This document shows, piece by piece, positions 8,543-17,226 of a DNA stretch of 64,000 bases (positions are counted from its first letter, which is position 1; every line of letters starts with the position of its first letter). Origin of the DNA: Piscinibacter gummiphilus (GTDB lineage: Bacteria > Pseudomonadota > Gammaproteobacteria > Burkholderiales > Burkholderiaceae_C); NCBI RefSeq assembly GCF_002116905.1, contig NZ_CP015118.1:5456001-5520000 (forward strand), read 5' to 3'. The notes under the pieces were generated by a model that saw only the letters and a list, made by a program, of their open reading frames with translations, was not told the DNA's origin and did not search any database. The translations under genes and the position numbers were made by a program.

Positions 8543-9337
8543 ATGTCCACCGTTCCGCCACCCCTGACCCGCCTCCACCGCGCCCGCCTGCAGCAGCTGT
8601 GGCGCTCGGCCGGCTGGCCCAGCCACGATGCCCTCGAGCTCGACCTGCTGGCCGCGGGCCTCGTCACGCGCGAGGCCGGGCCCGACCAGCGCGAGACCCT
8701 GCGCCTCACCGACGCCGGCATCGCGTGGCTCGCCGAGCAGCGGCGGCAGGGGCGCCGCGCCGAATCGCCGCACGACCGGCTCGCGGGGCGGGTGTCGGCG
8801 ATGCTGATGGCGTCGGGGCGCATCGTGTGGCGCGAGCTGTCGCTGCGGGCGGTGGCCGACGCGCCGTCGGCGCCGGTGCCGGGACCGATGGCCCCGCTGT
8901 TCGGTGACGAGCCGGCCGAGGCGGCGCGTGCCACGTGGCGCATCGCGCGGCCCGACGTGTTCTCGGTGCGCCACACCACGGTCGAGGCGTACCTGCACCC
9001 CTTGGTCCATGAGATCAAGGTGAGCCGGGCCGACCTGCTGTCGGACCTGCGCCACGCGGCCAAGCGCCAGTCGTACCAGTGGCTGTGCTCGGAGGTGCAC
9101 TACGTGTTCCCGGCCGGCATCGCCGAACCGCAGGAGATCCCCGAAGCCTTCGGCGTGTGGCTGCTGCACGGCGACGTGGACACGGGCCGGCTCGAACTCG
9201 CGCGGCCGGCGCGCCACGTGGCGTGCACGCTGCCGTTCCCGGTGTGGATGGCGCTCGCGCGGGCCACGCCCGACGTCGCGCCCGACGACGGGGTCCAGGG
9301 TGCGCTGGGCGACCCCGGGGACCCGACGCCGACTTAA
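8543..9337 (+). CDS. MmcB-like putative nuclease/DNA-repair protein with N-terminal winged-helix-like region
   Basis: 264 residues. The first ~75 residues look like a small DNA-binding wing (DLLAAGLVTREAG ... LRLTDAGIAWLAEQ). The centre has RPDVFSVRHT followed by HEIKVSRADLLSDL and WLCSEVHYVFPAG, which matches the D...ExK layout of MmcB-related proteins (PD-(D/E)XK-like fold; MmcB is a damage-inducible repair gene in Caulobacter). This assignment is by motif and is tentative. A GAGGAG ribosome site lies 2 bp before the ATG. The gene ends against the convergent aldo/keto reductase with a 4-bp overlap. Confidence 0.6.
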   Translation: MSTVPPPLTRLHRARLQQLWRSAGWPSHDALELDLLAAGLVTREAGPDQRETLRLTDAGIAWLAEQRRQGRRAESPHDRLAGRVSAMLMASGRIVWRELSLRAVADAPSAPVPGPMAPLFGDEPAEAARATWRIARPDVFSVRHTTVEAYLHPLVHEIKVSRADLLSDLRHAAKRQSYQWLCSEVHYVFPAGIAEPQEIPEAFGVWLLHGDVDTGRLELARPARHVACTLPFPVWMALARATPDVAPDDGVQGALGDPGDPTPT

Positions 9338-10191
9338 AGCATCGCGAGCGGCTGCTTGCGCCGCGGCGCCGGGTGGGCTTCGTCGAGGTCGGCGAGGTCG
9401 TCCTCGGTCAGCACCAGCGAGGCCGCCGCGAGGTTCTCGCGCTGGTGTGCCTCCTTCGCGGCCTTCGGGATCGCGAACGCGCCCTCGCGCGACAGCACCC
9501 AGGCCAGCGCCACCTGCGCGGCCGACACGCCATGGCGCTCGGCCACGGCAGCCACCGCGTCGTCCTGTGCGAGCGCGCCCTGGTCGATGGGGCTGTAGGC
9601 CATCAGCGGCATCCGGCGGTCGCGCAGCCACGGCAGCAGGCTGAACTCGGGGCCGCGTTCGGTCATCGAGAAGTAGACCTGGTTCGTGGCACACGCCGGG
9701 CCGTCCCCGCCCACCTCCTCGAGTTCGCGCAGGTCGTCGACGTCGAAGTTGCTGACGCCCCAGTGGGACACCCGCCCCGCGCCCACCAGCTCGCGCATCG
9801 CGGCGACGGTGTGGGCGAGCGGGTGCTGGCCCGGCCAGTGCAGCAGGTACAGGTCGACGTGGTCGAGGCCCAGGCGCCGCAGGCTGCGTTCGCACGCCTC
9901 GACGGTGCCGCGGCGGCTCGCGTTGTGCGGGTACACCTTGGTGACGACGAACACGTCCTCGCGCGCGAGGACGCCGGTGCGGATGGCCTCGGCGAGCGCC
10001 TGCCCCACCACCTCCTCGGCGCCGCCTTCGCCGTACATCTCGGCGGTGTCGATGAGGCGGTAGCCCAGGTCGAGGGCCGAGCGGACGGCGCGGACGTCGG
10101 CCGGGCGGCGGCCGGGGTCCTCGCCGAGGCCCCAGGTGCCGAGCCCGAGCGCCGGGACGCGGGCGCCGCTTCGCAGCGAGACGGTGCGCAT
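9334..10191 (-). CDS. Aldo/keto reductase
   Basis: NADPH-dependent carbonyl reductase, 285 residues, TIM barrel. The catalytic tetrad is visible: Asp and Tyr in LIDTAEMYGEGGAEE, Lys in VVTKVYPHN and His in LYLLHWPG. The cofactor-binding end includes AIPKAAKEAHQRENL. The start MRTVSLRSG was chosen because upstream in-frame sequence is non-homologous and Arg-rich. The substrate is not predictable. Monocistronic and convergent with the MmcB-like gene. Confidence 0.9.
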   Translation of the reverse strand: MRTVSLRSGARVPALGLGTWGLGEDPGRRPADVRAVRSALDLGYRLIDTAEMYGEGGAEEVVGQALAEAIRTGVLAREDVFVVTKVYPHNASRRGTVEACERSLRRLGLDHVDLYLLHWPGQHPLAHTVAAMRELVGAGRVSHWGVSNFDVDDLRELEEVGGDGPACATNQVYFSMTERGPEFSLLPWLRDRRMPLMAYSPIDQGALAQDDAVAAVAERHGVSAAQVALAWVLSREGAFAIPKAAKEAHQRENLAAASLVLTEDDLADLDEAHPAPRRKQPLAML

Positions 10192-10352
10192 GGACGGTTC
10201 TCCGTGGATGGAACGGCGACTGTACGCCGAACGCGGCGGCCGGGCCAAATCGCGGTCTTGCCACCGGCGGGGATCCGGCATCGTCCTACAAGCAGGGCCT
10301 TTCTGCGGCCTTAAGGTCCGCATCAGTGCGTTTCGAACTTCAGGAGTGCCCC

Positions 10353-10526
10353 ATGCCCCACCTTCAGAACCCCCATCCCCACGCTGACCACATCGATGTC
10401 CGCCAGGACGAGGACGTGGCCTACTGGACCCAGACCCTGGGTGTCAGCGAGGAGGAACTGCGCCGCACCGTCGCCGAGGTGGGCGACGAGGTGGACGCGG
10501 TGACCGACCGCCATCCGGCGGTGTGA
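10353..10526 (+). CDS. DUF3606 family small protein
   Basis: 57-residue acidic protein. The core VRQDEDVAYWTQTLGVSEEELRRTVAEVG is the DUF3606 pattern, often found near stress genes; the molecular role is unknown. AGGAG at 10341-10345 sets the ATG at 10353 rather than an upstream in-frame GTG. Encoded between the aldo/keto reductase and the MarR regulator. Confidence 0.75.
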   Translation: MPHLQNPHPHADHIDVRQDEDVAYWTQTLGVSEEELRRTVAEVGDEVDAVTDRHPAV

Positions 10527-10532
10527 CCTCCG

Positions 10533-11027
10533 TCAGCGCGGCGAACGGTGCTGCGCGCCCGCGAGGCGCTCGCGCAGGCCGTGCAGGCGTTCGCGCAGGT
10601 CGATGACCTCGTCGGCAGACGCCTGCACCGCGCGGGCGATCTCGACCGGCACGCGCTCGGCCTTCTCGCGCAGCGCGGCCCCGGCCGGCGTGAGCGTGAC
10701 CACCACGCGCCGCTCGTCGTCCTTCGCACGGGCCCGCACCACGAGGCCGCTCGACTCCATGCGCTTGAGCAGCGGCGTCAGCGTGCCCGAATCGAGGAAC
10801 AGCTGGTCGCCCAGCTCACCCACGCTGCGGTGGTCGTGTTCCCACAGCGCCATCATCACGAGGAACTGCGGGTACGTGAGGCCCAGGTCGTCCAGCAGCG
10901 GCTTGTAGACCTTGGTCATCGCGAGCGACGACGCGTACAGGGCGAAACACAGCTGCTTGTCGAGGCGAAGGAGGTCCGCGCCGCCGGCGAGTGGCGGTCG
11001 GCCTCCGGGAGCGGTCGTCTTGGGCAT
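10533..11027 (-). CDS. MarR-family transcriptional regulator, OhrR-like
   Basis: 164-residue winged-helix repressor. LDKQLCFALYASSLAMTKVYKPLL resembles the N-terminal helix of OhrR, with Cys27 in the position of the peroxide-sensing cysteine. The wing helix is SVGELGDQLFLDSGTLTPLLKRMESSGLV with the DERRVVVTLT beta-wing. OhrR proteins repress ohr (organic hydroperoxide reductase), but no ohr gene is adjacent here, so the target is unknown. It is divergent from the lipoprotein hydrolase at 11184, separated by 156 bp that should hold both promoters. Confidence 0.87.
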   Translation of the reverse strand: MPKTTAPGGRPPLAGGADLLRLDKQLCFALYASSLAMTKVYKPLLDDLGLTYPQFLVMMALWEHDHRSVGELGDQLFLDSGTLTPLLKRMESSGLVVRARAKDDERRVVVTLTPAGAALREKAERVPVEIARAVQASADEVIDLRERLHGLRERLAGAQHRSPR

Positions 11028-11183
11028 GCGGACGAGGTCGTGGCAGAGGCCTCCATCAGAGCCCAGCGGACGCACAACGTCCATCCCCTGTGTGCTCGCC
11101 CCCGCTTGGGGGGTGCGAGGGAAAACGAGGTGCACGGACGGGACGTATAGTGCGTCCGCCCCGTCACCTCCCCGCCCGCCGAC

Positions 11184-13079
11184 ATGTCCCGACTGCTGGT
11201 GCGACTCACGGCCACGACCCTCGCGCTGGCCCTCTCCGGGTGTGCCCTCGTCCGGCTCGACCGCGAGTCGAAGGCGTTCTATGCCTCGGCCGTGCTGGCG
11301 GGCCGCATCGAGGCCCCCGGCTGCACGGGTGCGCCGCTGATCGTCGCCGCCTGGCAGGCCCGGCCCGACGGCCCCGCCCTCGCCCACCGCACACTGCTGC
11401 ACGAGCCCGGCGGCTTCGAACTGGTGGTGCCGCCCGGGCGCTACGGGCTCTTCGCGTTCTGCGACCGCAACCGCAACGGCGCGCCCGATCCGGGCGAGCC
11501 GTCGGGCGCATCGGCGGGCGAACCGGTCGCGGTGGCCGATGCCGGCGTGGTGGTGATGCCCGACCTCGCCGTGGGCGACGGCTCGGGTGAATCCACGACA
11601 GCGGGCCGGGCCGCCGCCGCGTGGCCCGCGTTCACCGGCCACCACAGCACCCAGGCCGGCGCCCTGGCCGACCTCGACGCCCCCGCGTTCTCCGCGGAGA
11701 ACGGCCGCCGCGGCTACTGGGAACCCATGGCGTTCTTCCGCGAGACGGGCGGCAACCTGTACCAGCTCGAACCGTACGACCCGAAGCGCATCCCGGTGAT
11801 CTTCGCGCACGGCGCGACGGGCTCGGCGCAGGACTTCCGCGGCTTCTTCGACCACCTCGACCGCACGCGCTACCAGGCCTGGTTCTTCCAGTACCCGTCC
11901 GGCGCCTCGGTCGATTCGATGGCCTACCTGCTGTACTGGAAGGTCTTCGGCCTGCAGGTGAAGTACCGCTTCGAGAAGGTGCACTTCGTCGCGCACAGCA
12001 TGGGCGGGCTCGTGGTGCGCAGATTCTGGGGACGGCACGGCCAGCAACTCGCGCCGCTGACGTCGTCGTTCATCTCGCTGTCGACGCCGTGGGCGGGCGA
12101 GACCTCGGCCGAGACCGGCGTGAAACACGCGCCGGCCGTGGTGCCCTCGTGGCGCGACATGGAACCCGGCGGCCCGTTCCTGGTGTCCCTGTTCGACACG
12201 CCGCTGCCCGCCGGTGTCGACCACTACCTGCTCTTCGGCTACCGCGGCAGCGCCGGGCTGACCCGCCCGAACAACGACGGCGTGGTCACGCTCGCGAGCC
12301 AGCTGCGCGGCCCGGCGCAGGCCGAGGCGAAGCTCGTGTACGGGTTCGACGAGGACCACGTGAGCATCCTGTCGTCGCCCCGCGTGTGGGCGCTGGTGAA
12401 CACGCTGCTGGCAAATGCCGACACCGCGGCCGACACCGCGGCCGGCGCCCCACGCCCTGCCGGCCGTGTCGAGACCACCTTCGCATTCGACAACCCCGGA
12501 GGCCCGCCCCCAGGACTGCCGTGGCTCGTCCTCCGGCGCCCCGGTGGCGGGACGGCGGACACGCTCGTGATCCCGATGTCCGCCGCGGACAGCGGCCGCC
12601 CCATCGGGCCCATTCCGGCCGGCGTCTACGACACGAGCCTCGTGGTCCCGGCGTTCAAGGCCGAGCCGGCAGTGCAGCGCCTGCGGGTCCGGAACGACCG
12701 CACCGCGGCACTGTCCTTCCGCCTCGTGCCCCGCGGCGAACTCGCGGGCTACATCGGCGCCGACGACGGGGCCTTCGGCATGGCGGCGGGTGGGTTCCGT
12801 CCGCCGAGCCGCACGGTGCGCATCACGTCGGTGACGCTCGCGGGAGCCGGGGTGTCCCGGCACGTGGTGCCCCGGGAGGACGCGGCCACCGACCCGGCCG
12901 ACTGCACCGTGTCGGGCACCGACGCCGCGTTCCCCGCGGGCTTCTGCTTCTTCGACCTGCCGGCCGGCGAGTACGAGCTGACCATCCAGGCGAAGGGACA
13001 CCGGCCGCACGTGTCGCGCCACCAGGTGACACCCGGACGCCCGGGGCCGATGGCGCCCGTCGTGATGGTGGCGGAGTGA
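11184..13079 (+). CDS. Lipoprotein alpha/beta hydrolase (lipase/esterase-like)
   Basis: 631 residues. Lipoprotein signal with lipobox LSGC (Cys19). Residues about 40-115 look like a small beta-sandwich ending in FCDRNRNGAPDPGEP, an Asp-rich calcium-like loop. The hydrolase core has IPVIFAHGATGSAQDF (oxyanion region) and VHFVAHSMGGLVVRRF with nucleophile Ser272. After about residue 420 comes a C-terminal beta-rich extension of unknown role. The substrate is unknown; a surface or periplasmic ester hydrolase is the safest reading. A TATAGT -10-like element at 11152-11157 sits upstream. Confidence 0.8.
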   Translation: MSRLLVRLTATTLALALSGCALVRLDRESKAFYASAVLAGRIEAPGCTGAPLIVAAWQARPDGPALAHRTLLHEPGGFELVVPPGRYGLFAFCDRNRNGAPDPGEPSGASAGEPVAVADAGVVVMPDLAVGDGSGESTTAGRAAAAWPAFTGHHSTQAGALADLDAPAFSAENGRRGYWEPMAFFRETGGNLYQLEPYDPKRIPVIFAHGATGSAQDFRGFFDHLDRTRYQAWFFQYPSGASVDSMAYLLYWKVFGLQVKYRFEKVHFVAHSMGGLVVRRFWGRHGQQLAPLTSSFISLSTPWAGETSAETGVKHAPAVVPSWRDMEPGGPFLVSLFDTPLPAGVDHYLLFGYRGSAGLTRPNNDGVVTLASQLRGPAQAEAKLVYGFDEDHVSILSSPRVWALVNTLLANADTAADTAAGAPRPAGRVETTFAFDNPGGPPPGLPWLVLRRPGGGTADTLVIPMSAADSGRPIGPIPAGVYDTSLVVPAFKAEPAVQRLRVRNDRTAALSFRLVPRGELAGYIGADDGAFGMAAGGFRPPSRTVRITSVTLAGAGVSRHVVPREDAATDPADCTVSGTDAAFPAGFCFFDLPAGEYELTIQAKGHRPHVSRHQVTPGRPGPMAPVVMVAE

Positions 13080-13085
13080 CCCGGC

Positions 13086-13787
13086 TCAGCCGTTCTTGAA
13101 GAGACCCCTCTCCTTCATGCGCATCAGGCGCGAGCGCCGCTGCGGCGTCTCCGCGAGCGAGGCCAGGTGGTGGGGGTCGACGGGCAGGATGACCGCCTCG
13201 TCGGCGAGGGGCTCCACGGCCGCGGTGACCGGGTGGGGCACGGGATCCGGCAACGCCACGGGCGGCGGAGGCAGCGGTGGCGGGGGGAGTGGCACGGGCA
13301 CCGGCTCGGCAGCCGCCGTCAGGGCCATCGTCCGGCTGTCCTCGACCTCCTCGTCGGCCACCACGTCCATCAGCACCGGCAGGTTGCGCGGGGCCGCGCG
13401 GCGTTCGACGAAGGGAGGCGCCGGCTCGGCACTGATGGCGAGGTCGACGAAGTCGGCGCCGCGCACGTCGTCCCTGCGGCGCGCGGGGGTCTTCTTCGGG
13501 CGCGGTGGCTTGCGTTCGACCGGCAGCTCGACCTCGGCCGCCAGCACGGGCAGCGGCGCGGGGGCGGGCACGGGAGGGGCCGCACGGACCGGCACCGGCG
13601 CCGCCGCGGGGTTGGGCCCGATGGCGGCCACCCCGTGGATGCGCACGTTCTCCCACACGAGCCCCGCCGCGGCGAGCTGGCGGATGCGTTCGCCGCGCAG
13701 GCCCGCGTCACCGAGCCGCAGCAGTGCCGCGTGCAGCTCGGGGTAGAGGTCGCTGTCGAGGTCGAACTCGAGGCGGACGGTGGCCAT
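13086..13787 (-). CDS. ParR-like N-terminal domain with long Pro/Ala tail, partner of ParM-like protein
   Basis: 233 residues. Residues 1-50 (VRLEFDLDSDLYPELHAALL ... GERIRQLAAAGLVWE) read like the ribbon-helix-helix opening of ParR/StbB adaptor proteins. The rest is low-complexity: PVPVPLPPPPLPPPP and many Ala/Val/Glu, ending in a basic segment RRSRLMRMKERGLFKNG. It lies 20 bp downstream of the actin-like gene on the same strand, the usual parMR order. ParR function is inferred from position and the short N-terminal match only; the tail is atypical. Confidence 0.55.
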   Translation of the reverse strand: MATVRLEFDLDSDLYPELHAALLRLGDAGLRGERIRQLAAAGLVWENVRIHGVAAIGPNPAAAPVPVRAAPPVPAPAPLPVLAAEVELPVERKPPRPKKTPARRRDDVRGADFVDLAISAEPAPPFVERRAAPRNLPVLMDVVADEEVEDSRTMALTAAAEPVPVPLPPPPLPPPPVALPDPVPHPVTAAVEPLADEAVILPVDPHHLASLAETPQRRSRLMRMKERGLFKNG

Positions 13788-13807
13788 GGGCCGGTGTGAC
13801 CGAAACC

Positions 13808-14935
13808 TCAGCCTTCCGCCAGCGCCTCGCCGATCATCTGGAAGCCGCGCACGTTGGCCGCCATCGAATCGGGCATCACGAACACGGGGATGGCGGGGAA
13901 GCGCTTCGTGAGCACGTCGCGGTAGCGCTCCGGGTGGCCGCCCACCAGCACCACGAGGTCGATGATTTCGTGGGCGTCGCGGAGGCCGTCGATCATGCGG
14001 TTCACCGAGTCCTCGACGACGCTCATGATCACCGGCTCGTAGCGGTCGAGGTCGTGGGCCACGCCGGACAGCTTCACCTTCGTGCGCAGGCGCAGCGCGT
14101 CGTTGACCTTGGGCATCACGGCCGGGCCGAGCGGCCGGCCCAGTTCGGCGCCGAGCGACTCCTGCACGGCCCGCACCACGCGGTGGCGACCGGCATCGGA
14201 CGCCGCACCGCTCGCCTTCGGGTTGATGGAACCCTGCTGGATCAGCAGCCAGTCGAGGGTGTGTTCACCCGGGTCGACCATCAGCACCGCGAGGTCGTCG
14301 AGCGCGTCGCCGCTCGGCAGCGGGTCGAGCGCGCCGCCGGTCTTCGTGATCACGGCGTTCAGTTCGTCGAAGTGTTCGTCGATGGCGGCGTAGCCACCCA
14401 TCGGCTGGGCCTGGACCACGACCTTGGCCACCGACACCGTCTTGCCGTCGCCCACGTCAATGTCACCCTGGTAGTGATCGCGGAGGTAGTCGCGGCGCTT
14501 GGCGTCGTTGTACTGGTTCACGGGGAGGCCCAGCACCAGCAGGTCGATGCGGCTGTCGCCGGCCTCGGCCATGTAGCGCAGCGCGCCCTTGGTGAGTGCC
14601 TCGTAGATGGCGCCGCGGTAGAACTCGTCGGTCACGTCACGCCCGAAGCTGCCGCCCGCCTGCGCGAGGCCCACGTCGCGGCCCACCTCGTACAGCGCGC
14701 CGTTGACCGGCACGTCGAACGTGTCTCGGCGGCGGGTGCCGAGCGTTCGCACCGCGCTGGCGTCGGCCGGCAGCGCGATGGAGGGGAAGTTGATGATGGT
14801 GGTGCCGTCGCCGTCCCCGTCGCGGACGCTCAGCTTGACGAGGCCGAAGCCGACGTCGATGGCCCGGACGACCGGGGAGGCGGAGGTTTGCGGAGCGGGG
14901 ACTTCACGCAGCTTGGAAGTGTTGGGGGTGGGCAT
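13808..14935 (-). CDS. ParM/StbA-like actin-family ATPase
   Basis: 375 residues of the bacterial actin superfamily, closest in look to plasmid ParM/StbA and related PRTRC-type proteins. Visible nucleotide-site blocks are phosphate-1 AIDVGFGLVKLSV, phosphate-2 MVDPGEHTLDWLLI and the adenosine motif LVVLVGGHPERY. ParM polymers push plasmid copies apart; a chromosomal copy could be a domesticated or integrated partition system, or serve another filament function. The start MPTPNTSK was chosen where charged N-terminal sequence begins. The 239-bp region upstream contains inverted repeats (see separate entries). Confidence 0.8.
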   Translation of the reverse strand: MPTPNTSKLREVPAPQTSASPVVRAIDVGFGLVKLSVRDGDGDGTTIINFPSIALPADASAVRTLGTRRRDTFDVPVNGALYEVGRDVGLAQAGGSFGRDVTDEFYRGAIYEALTKGALRYMAEAGDSRIDLLVLGLPVNQYNDAKRRDYLRDHYQGDIDVGDGKTVSVAKVVVQAQPMGGYAAIDEHFDELNAVITKTGGALDPLPSGDALDDLAVLMVDPGEHTLDWLLIQQGSINPKASGAASDAGRHRVVRAVQESLGAELGRPLGPAVMPKVNDALRLRTKVKLSGVAHDLDRYEPVIMSVVEDSVNRMIDGLRDAHEIIDLVVLVGGHPERYRDVLTKRFPAIPVFVMPDSMAANVRGFQMIGEALAEG

Positions 14936-15098
14936 GGAGCGGCCTCTCTCGGATGGAGTTGTTTCTTCCCTCCCCAACCCGCCGCGGCTGCGCCGACGAT
15001 GCGCCAACCGCGACTTGCTTGCTTTTCTGATCTTCACGCTTCGACCGCGTCGGATCGGTGCCGCGCGAGAATGTTCCTTTATGGCCCTCCTTATAGCG

Positions 15099-15133
15099 CG
15101 GGTGTTTGCCCCGGGCGATGAATTCAACACCCG
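15099..15133. repeat. Inverted repeat upstream of the ParM-like gene
   Basis: CGGGTGTT (15099-15106) is mirrored by AACACCCG (15126-15133) around a 19-bp centre that itself contains CCCGGG and GAATTC. It lies 164-198 bp upstream of the ParM-like start. It could be an operator or part of a partition site; no iterated direct repeats typical of parC were seen. Confidence 0.4.
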
Positions 15134-15146
15134 AGGCAAGGACATC

Positions 15147-15163
15147 GGTGCGAAGGTCGCACC
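15147..15163. repeat. Short perfect hairpin (7-bp arms, 3-nt loop)
   Basis: GGTGCGA-AGG-TCGCACC. It lies just past the stop of the NTF2-like lipoprotein gene (minus strand). No T-run follows in that direction, so it is not a standard intrinsic terminator. It may slow transcription or act as an operator together with the neighbouring inverted repeat. Confidence 0.4.
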
Positions 15164-15174
15164 GAGCCGCGTGA

Positions 15175-15651
15175 TCAGGTCGGCGTGCGCACCGCCTGGC
15201 GGGCCACCAGCTTCCACTGGCCACCCTGGCGCTGCCACACCTGCAGCACCTTGAGGCTCACGGTGCCCGGCTTGCCGGAGTCGTTGGTCTGGGCCGCGAG
15301 CGCGTGGCGGATCAGCGCCACGTCGTCGCCGCTCATCGCGACGGTCTGCTCGGTCAGGTCGAGGGTCACGAAGTCGGACTTCCCGTTCATCAGGTCGCCG
15401 ATGAAGCTCTGCTTCGTGTCGACGCGGCCGCCGGAGTGGCCGTAGCTCAGCTGTTCGGCCACGAGGCCGTCGAGGGTCGAGGCGTTCGGGTCGATCATCG
15501 CGAGGCGCAGGCGCTCGGCCGCCGCGGTGACTTCCGCCTTGCCGTCGCCCGCGGGCGCCCCGCCGGACGTGGCGCAACCGGCCATCACGACACCCAGACC
15601 CGCCACCACCAGACCACGGCGGATCGCTTGCACTGCATTCACCATCGACAT
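15175..15651 (-). CDS. NTF2-like (DUF4440-type) lipoprotein
   Basis: 158 residues. The lipoprotein signal VVAGLGVVMAGCATSGG is followed by an alpha+beta domain: AAERLRLAMIDPNASTLDGL, LSYGHSGGRVDTKQSFI, WQRQGGQWKLVARQAV. This is the SnoaL/NTF2-like DUF4440 pattern, a cone-shaped small-ligand fold of unspecified function. AGGAG six bases before the first ATG supports the start at 15651; a second ATG follows two codons later. Confidence 0.75.
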   Translation of the reverse strand: MSMVNAVQAIRRGLVVAGLGVVMAGCATSGGAPAGDGKAEVTAAAERLRLAMIDPNASTLDGLVAEQLSYGHSGGRVDTKQSFIGDLMNGKSDFVTLDLTEQTVAMSGDDVALIRHALAAQTNDSGKPGTVSLKVLQVWQRQGGQWKLVARQAVRTPT

Positions 15652-15786
15652 TCGGAACTCCTGAGGTACGAAGTCGGACATCGTACGACTGAGTCACCAC
15701 ACCAGCACCCCCGGGAAAACGCCGAGGCTCCACGGCCCGCCGCTGCTATCGTGTCGCGTCGCCACAGAACGGCAGGGAGCACGACG

Positions 15787-17226
15787 ATGGCAAGCGTGGT
15801 CGAGAAGGTGATCCGGGGCGCGGTCTCGCGCGTGCTGGGGGGCATCGCGTCGTTCAACCGGCGCTGGCTGCCGGTGCCCGACGGGCCCTACCCGTACTTC
15901 ACGGGCCTGCACGAGCCGGCCGCCGGCGAGTACACGGTCGAGAACCTGCACGTGACCGGCGTGCTGCCGCCCGAGCTGGACGGCCGCTACCTGCGCATCG
16001 GCCCCAACCCGGTCCACCGCGACACGCGCGGCCACCACTGGTTCGTGGGCGACGGCATGGTGCACGGCGTGCGCCTTCAGGGCGGGCAGGCCCGCTGGTA
16101 CCGCAACCGCTTCGTGCGTTCGCGCAAGGTGTCCGAGGCCCTGGACGTGCCGATGGCGCCGGGCCCGCACCGCGGCCGCTTCGACAACGTCAACACCGCG
16201 CTCGTGGCCGTCGGCGGTTCGGCGTGGGCGCTGGTCGAGGCCGGCAGCGCACCGGTGCGCCTCGGCGACGACCTCGAGCAGCAGGCCTACGACGACTTCG
16301 GCGGCACGCTGCAGGGCCCCTTCTCGGCGCACCCTCACCGCGATCCGGTGACGGGTGACCTGCACGCCATCGCCTACCGCGGCGACGAGCCCGACAGCGT
16401 GCGCCACGTGGTCGTGAGCCCCGAGGGCCGCGTGCGCCGCGAGCTGCGCATCCCCGTCGCCCACGGCCCGATGGTGCACGACTGCGCCGTCACGGAGCGC
16501 TACGTCGTGATCCTCGACCTGCCGGTCACGTTCTCGATGAAGTCGATGCTGTCCGGCCAGTACTTCCCGTACCGCTGGAACCCCGAGCACCCGGCCCGCG
16601 TGGGCCTGCTGCCGAAGGACGGCGGCGTGGCCGACATCACGTGGGTCCCGGTCGACCCGTGTTTCGTGTTCCACACGGCCAACGCCTACGACACGGCCGA
16701 CGGCCAGGTCGTGCTCGACGCGGTCGTCTACGACCGGGTGTTCGACGGCAGCACCCACGGTCCGGCCTCCAACCCGCGCGGCCTCGAGCGGTGGATCATC
16801 GACCCTGCCGCGGGCTCGGTGACCCGCCGCCTCGTGGACGCCGCCCCGCAGGAGTTCCCCCGCATCGACGGGCGCCGCAGCGGGCTGCCGCACCGCTTCG
16901 TCTACACGCTGGGCCTGCCGGAGGCCTTCACCCCCGACATCGTCGGCGCGAGCCACCTGTTCCGGCACGACCTGCACACCGGCGAACGCCAGCGCCACGA
17001 CTTCGGTGCGGGCCTCGCGCCAGGCGAGTTCGTCTTCGTGCCGCGCCACGAAGCGGCGGCGGAAGACGACGGCTGGCTCGTGGGCTTCGTCATCGACGCC
17101 GCGGTCGACGCGACCGACCTCGTGGTGCTCGACGCCACCCGCTTCGAAGGGCCGCCGGTGGCCTCGGTGCGCATCCCGCACCGCATCCCGGTCGGGTTCC
17201 ACGGAGAGTGGTTCCCGGCGCGGTAA
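15787..17226 (+). CDS. Carotenoid/stilbene cleavage oxygenase family protein
   Basis: 479-residue seven-bladed propeller non-haem iron dioxygenase. The four iron-binding histidines can be placed: His182 (SAHPHRDP), His231 (MVHDCAVT), His296 (FVFHTANAYD) and His472 (GFHGEWFP, near the C-terminus). The family cleaves double bonds in apocarotenoids or lignin-derived stilbenes; the substrate is not determined by these residues. No carotenoid biosynthesis genes are in the window, so a stilbene or diet-derived apocarotenoid role is possible. Apparently monocistronic. Confidence 0.92.
   Translation: MASVVEKVIRGAVSRVLGGIASFNRRWLPVPDGPYPYFTGLHEPAAGEYTVENLHVTGVLPPELDGRYLRIGPNPVHRDTRGHHWFVGDGMVHGVRLQGGQARWYRNRFVRSRKVSEALDVPMAPGPHRGRFDNVNTALVAVGGSAWALVEAGSAPVRLGDDLEQQAYDDFGGTLQGPFSAHPHRDPVTGDLHAIAYRGDEPDSVRHVVVSPEGRVRRELRIPVAHGPMVHDCAVTERYVVILDLPVTFSMKSMLSGQYFPYRWNPEHPARVGLLPKDGGVADITWVPVDPCFVFHTANAYDTADGQVVLDAVVYDRVFDGSTHGPASNPRGLERWIIDPAAGSVTRRLVDAAPQEFPRIDGRRSGLPHRFVYTLGLPEAFTPDIVGASHLFRHDLHTGERQRHDFGAGLAPGEFVFVPRHEAAAEDDGWLVGFVIDAAVDATDLVVLDATRFEGPPVASVRIPHRIPVGFHGEWFPAR

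Noticed and set aside
15147..15163. Hairpin as an intrinsic terminator of the NTF2-like lipoprotein gene
   Set aside because: There is no T-run on the minus strand after the stem, so only a structural or operator role can be suggested.
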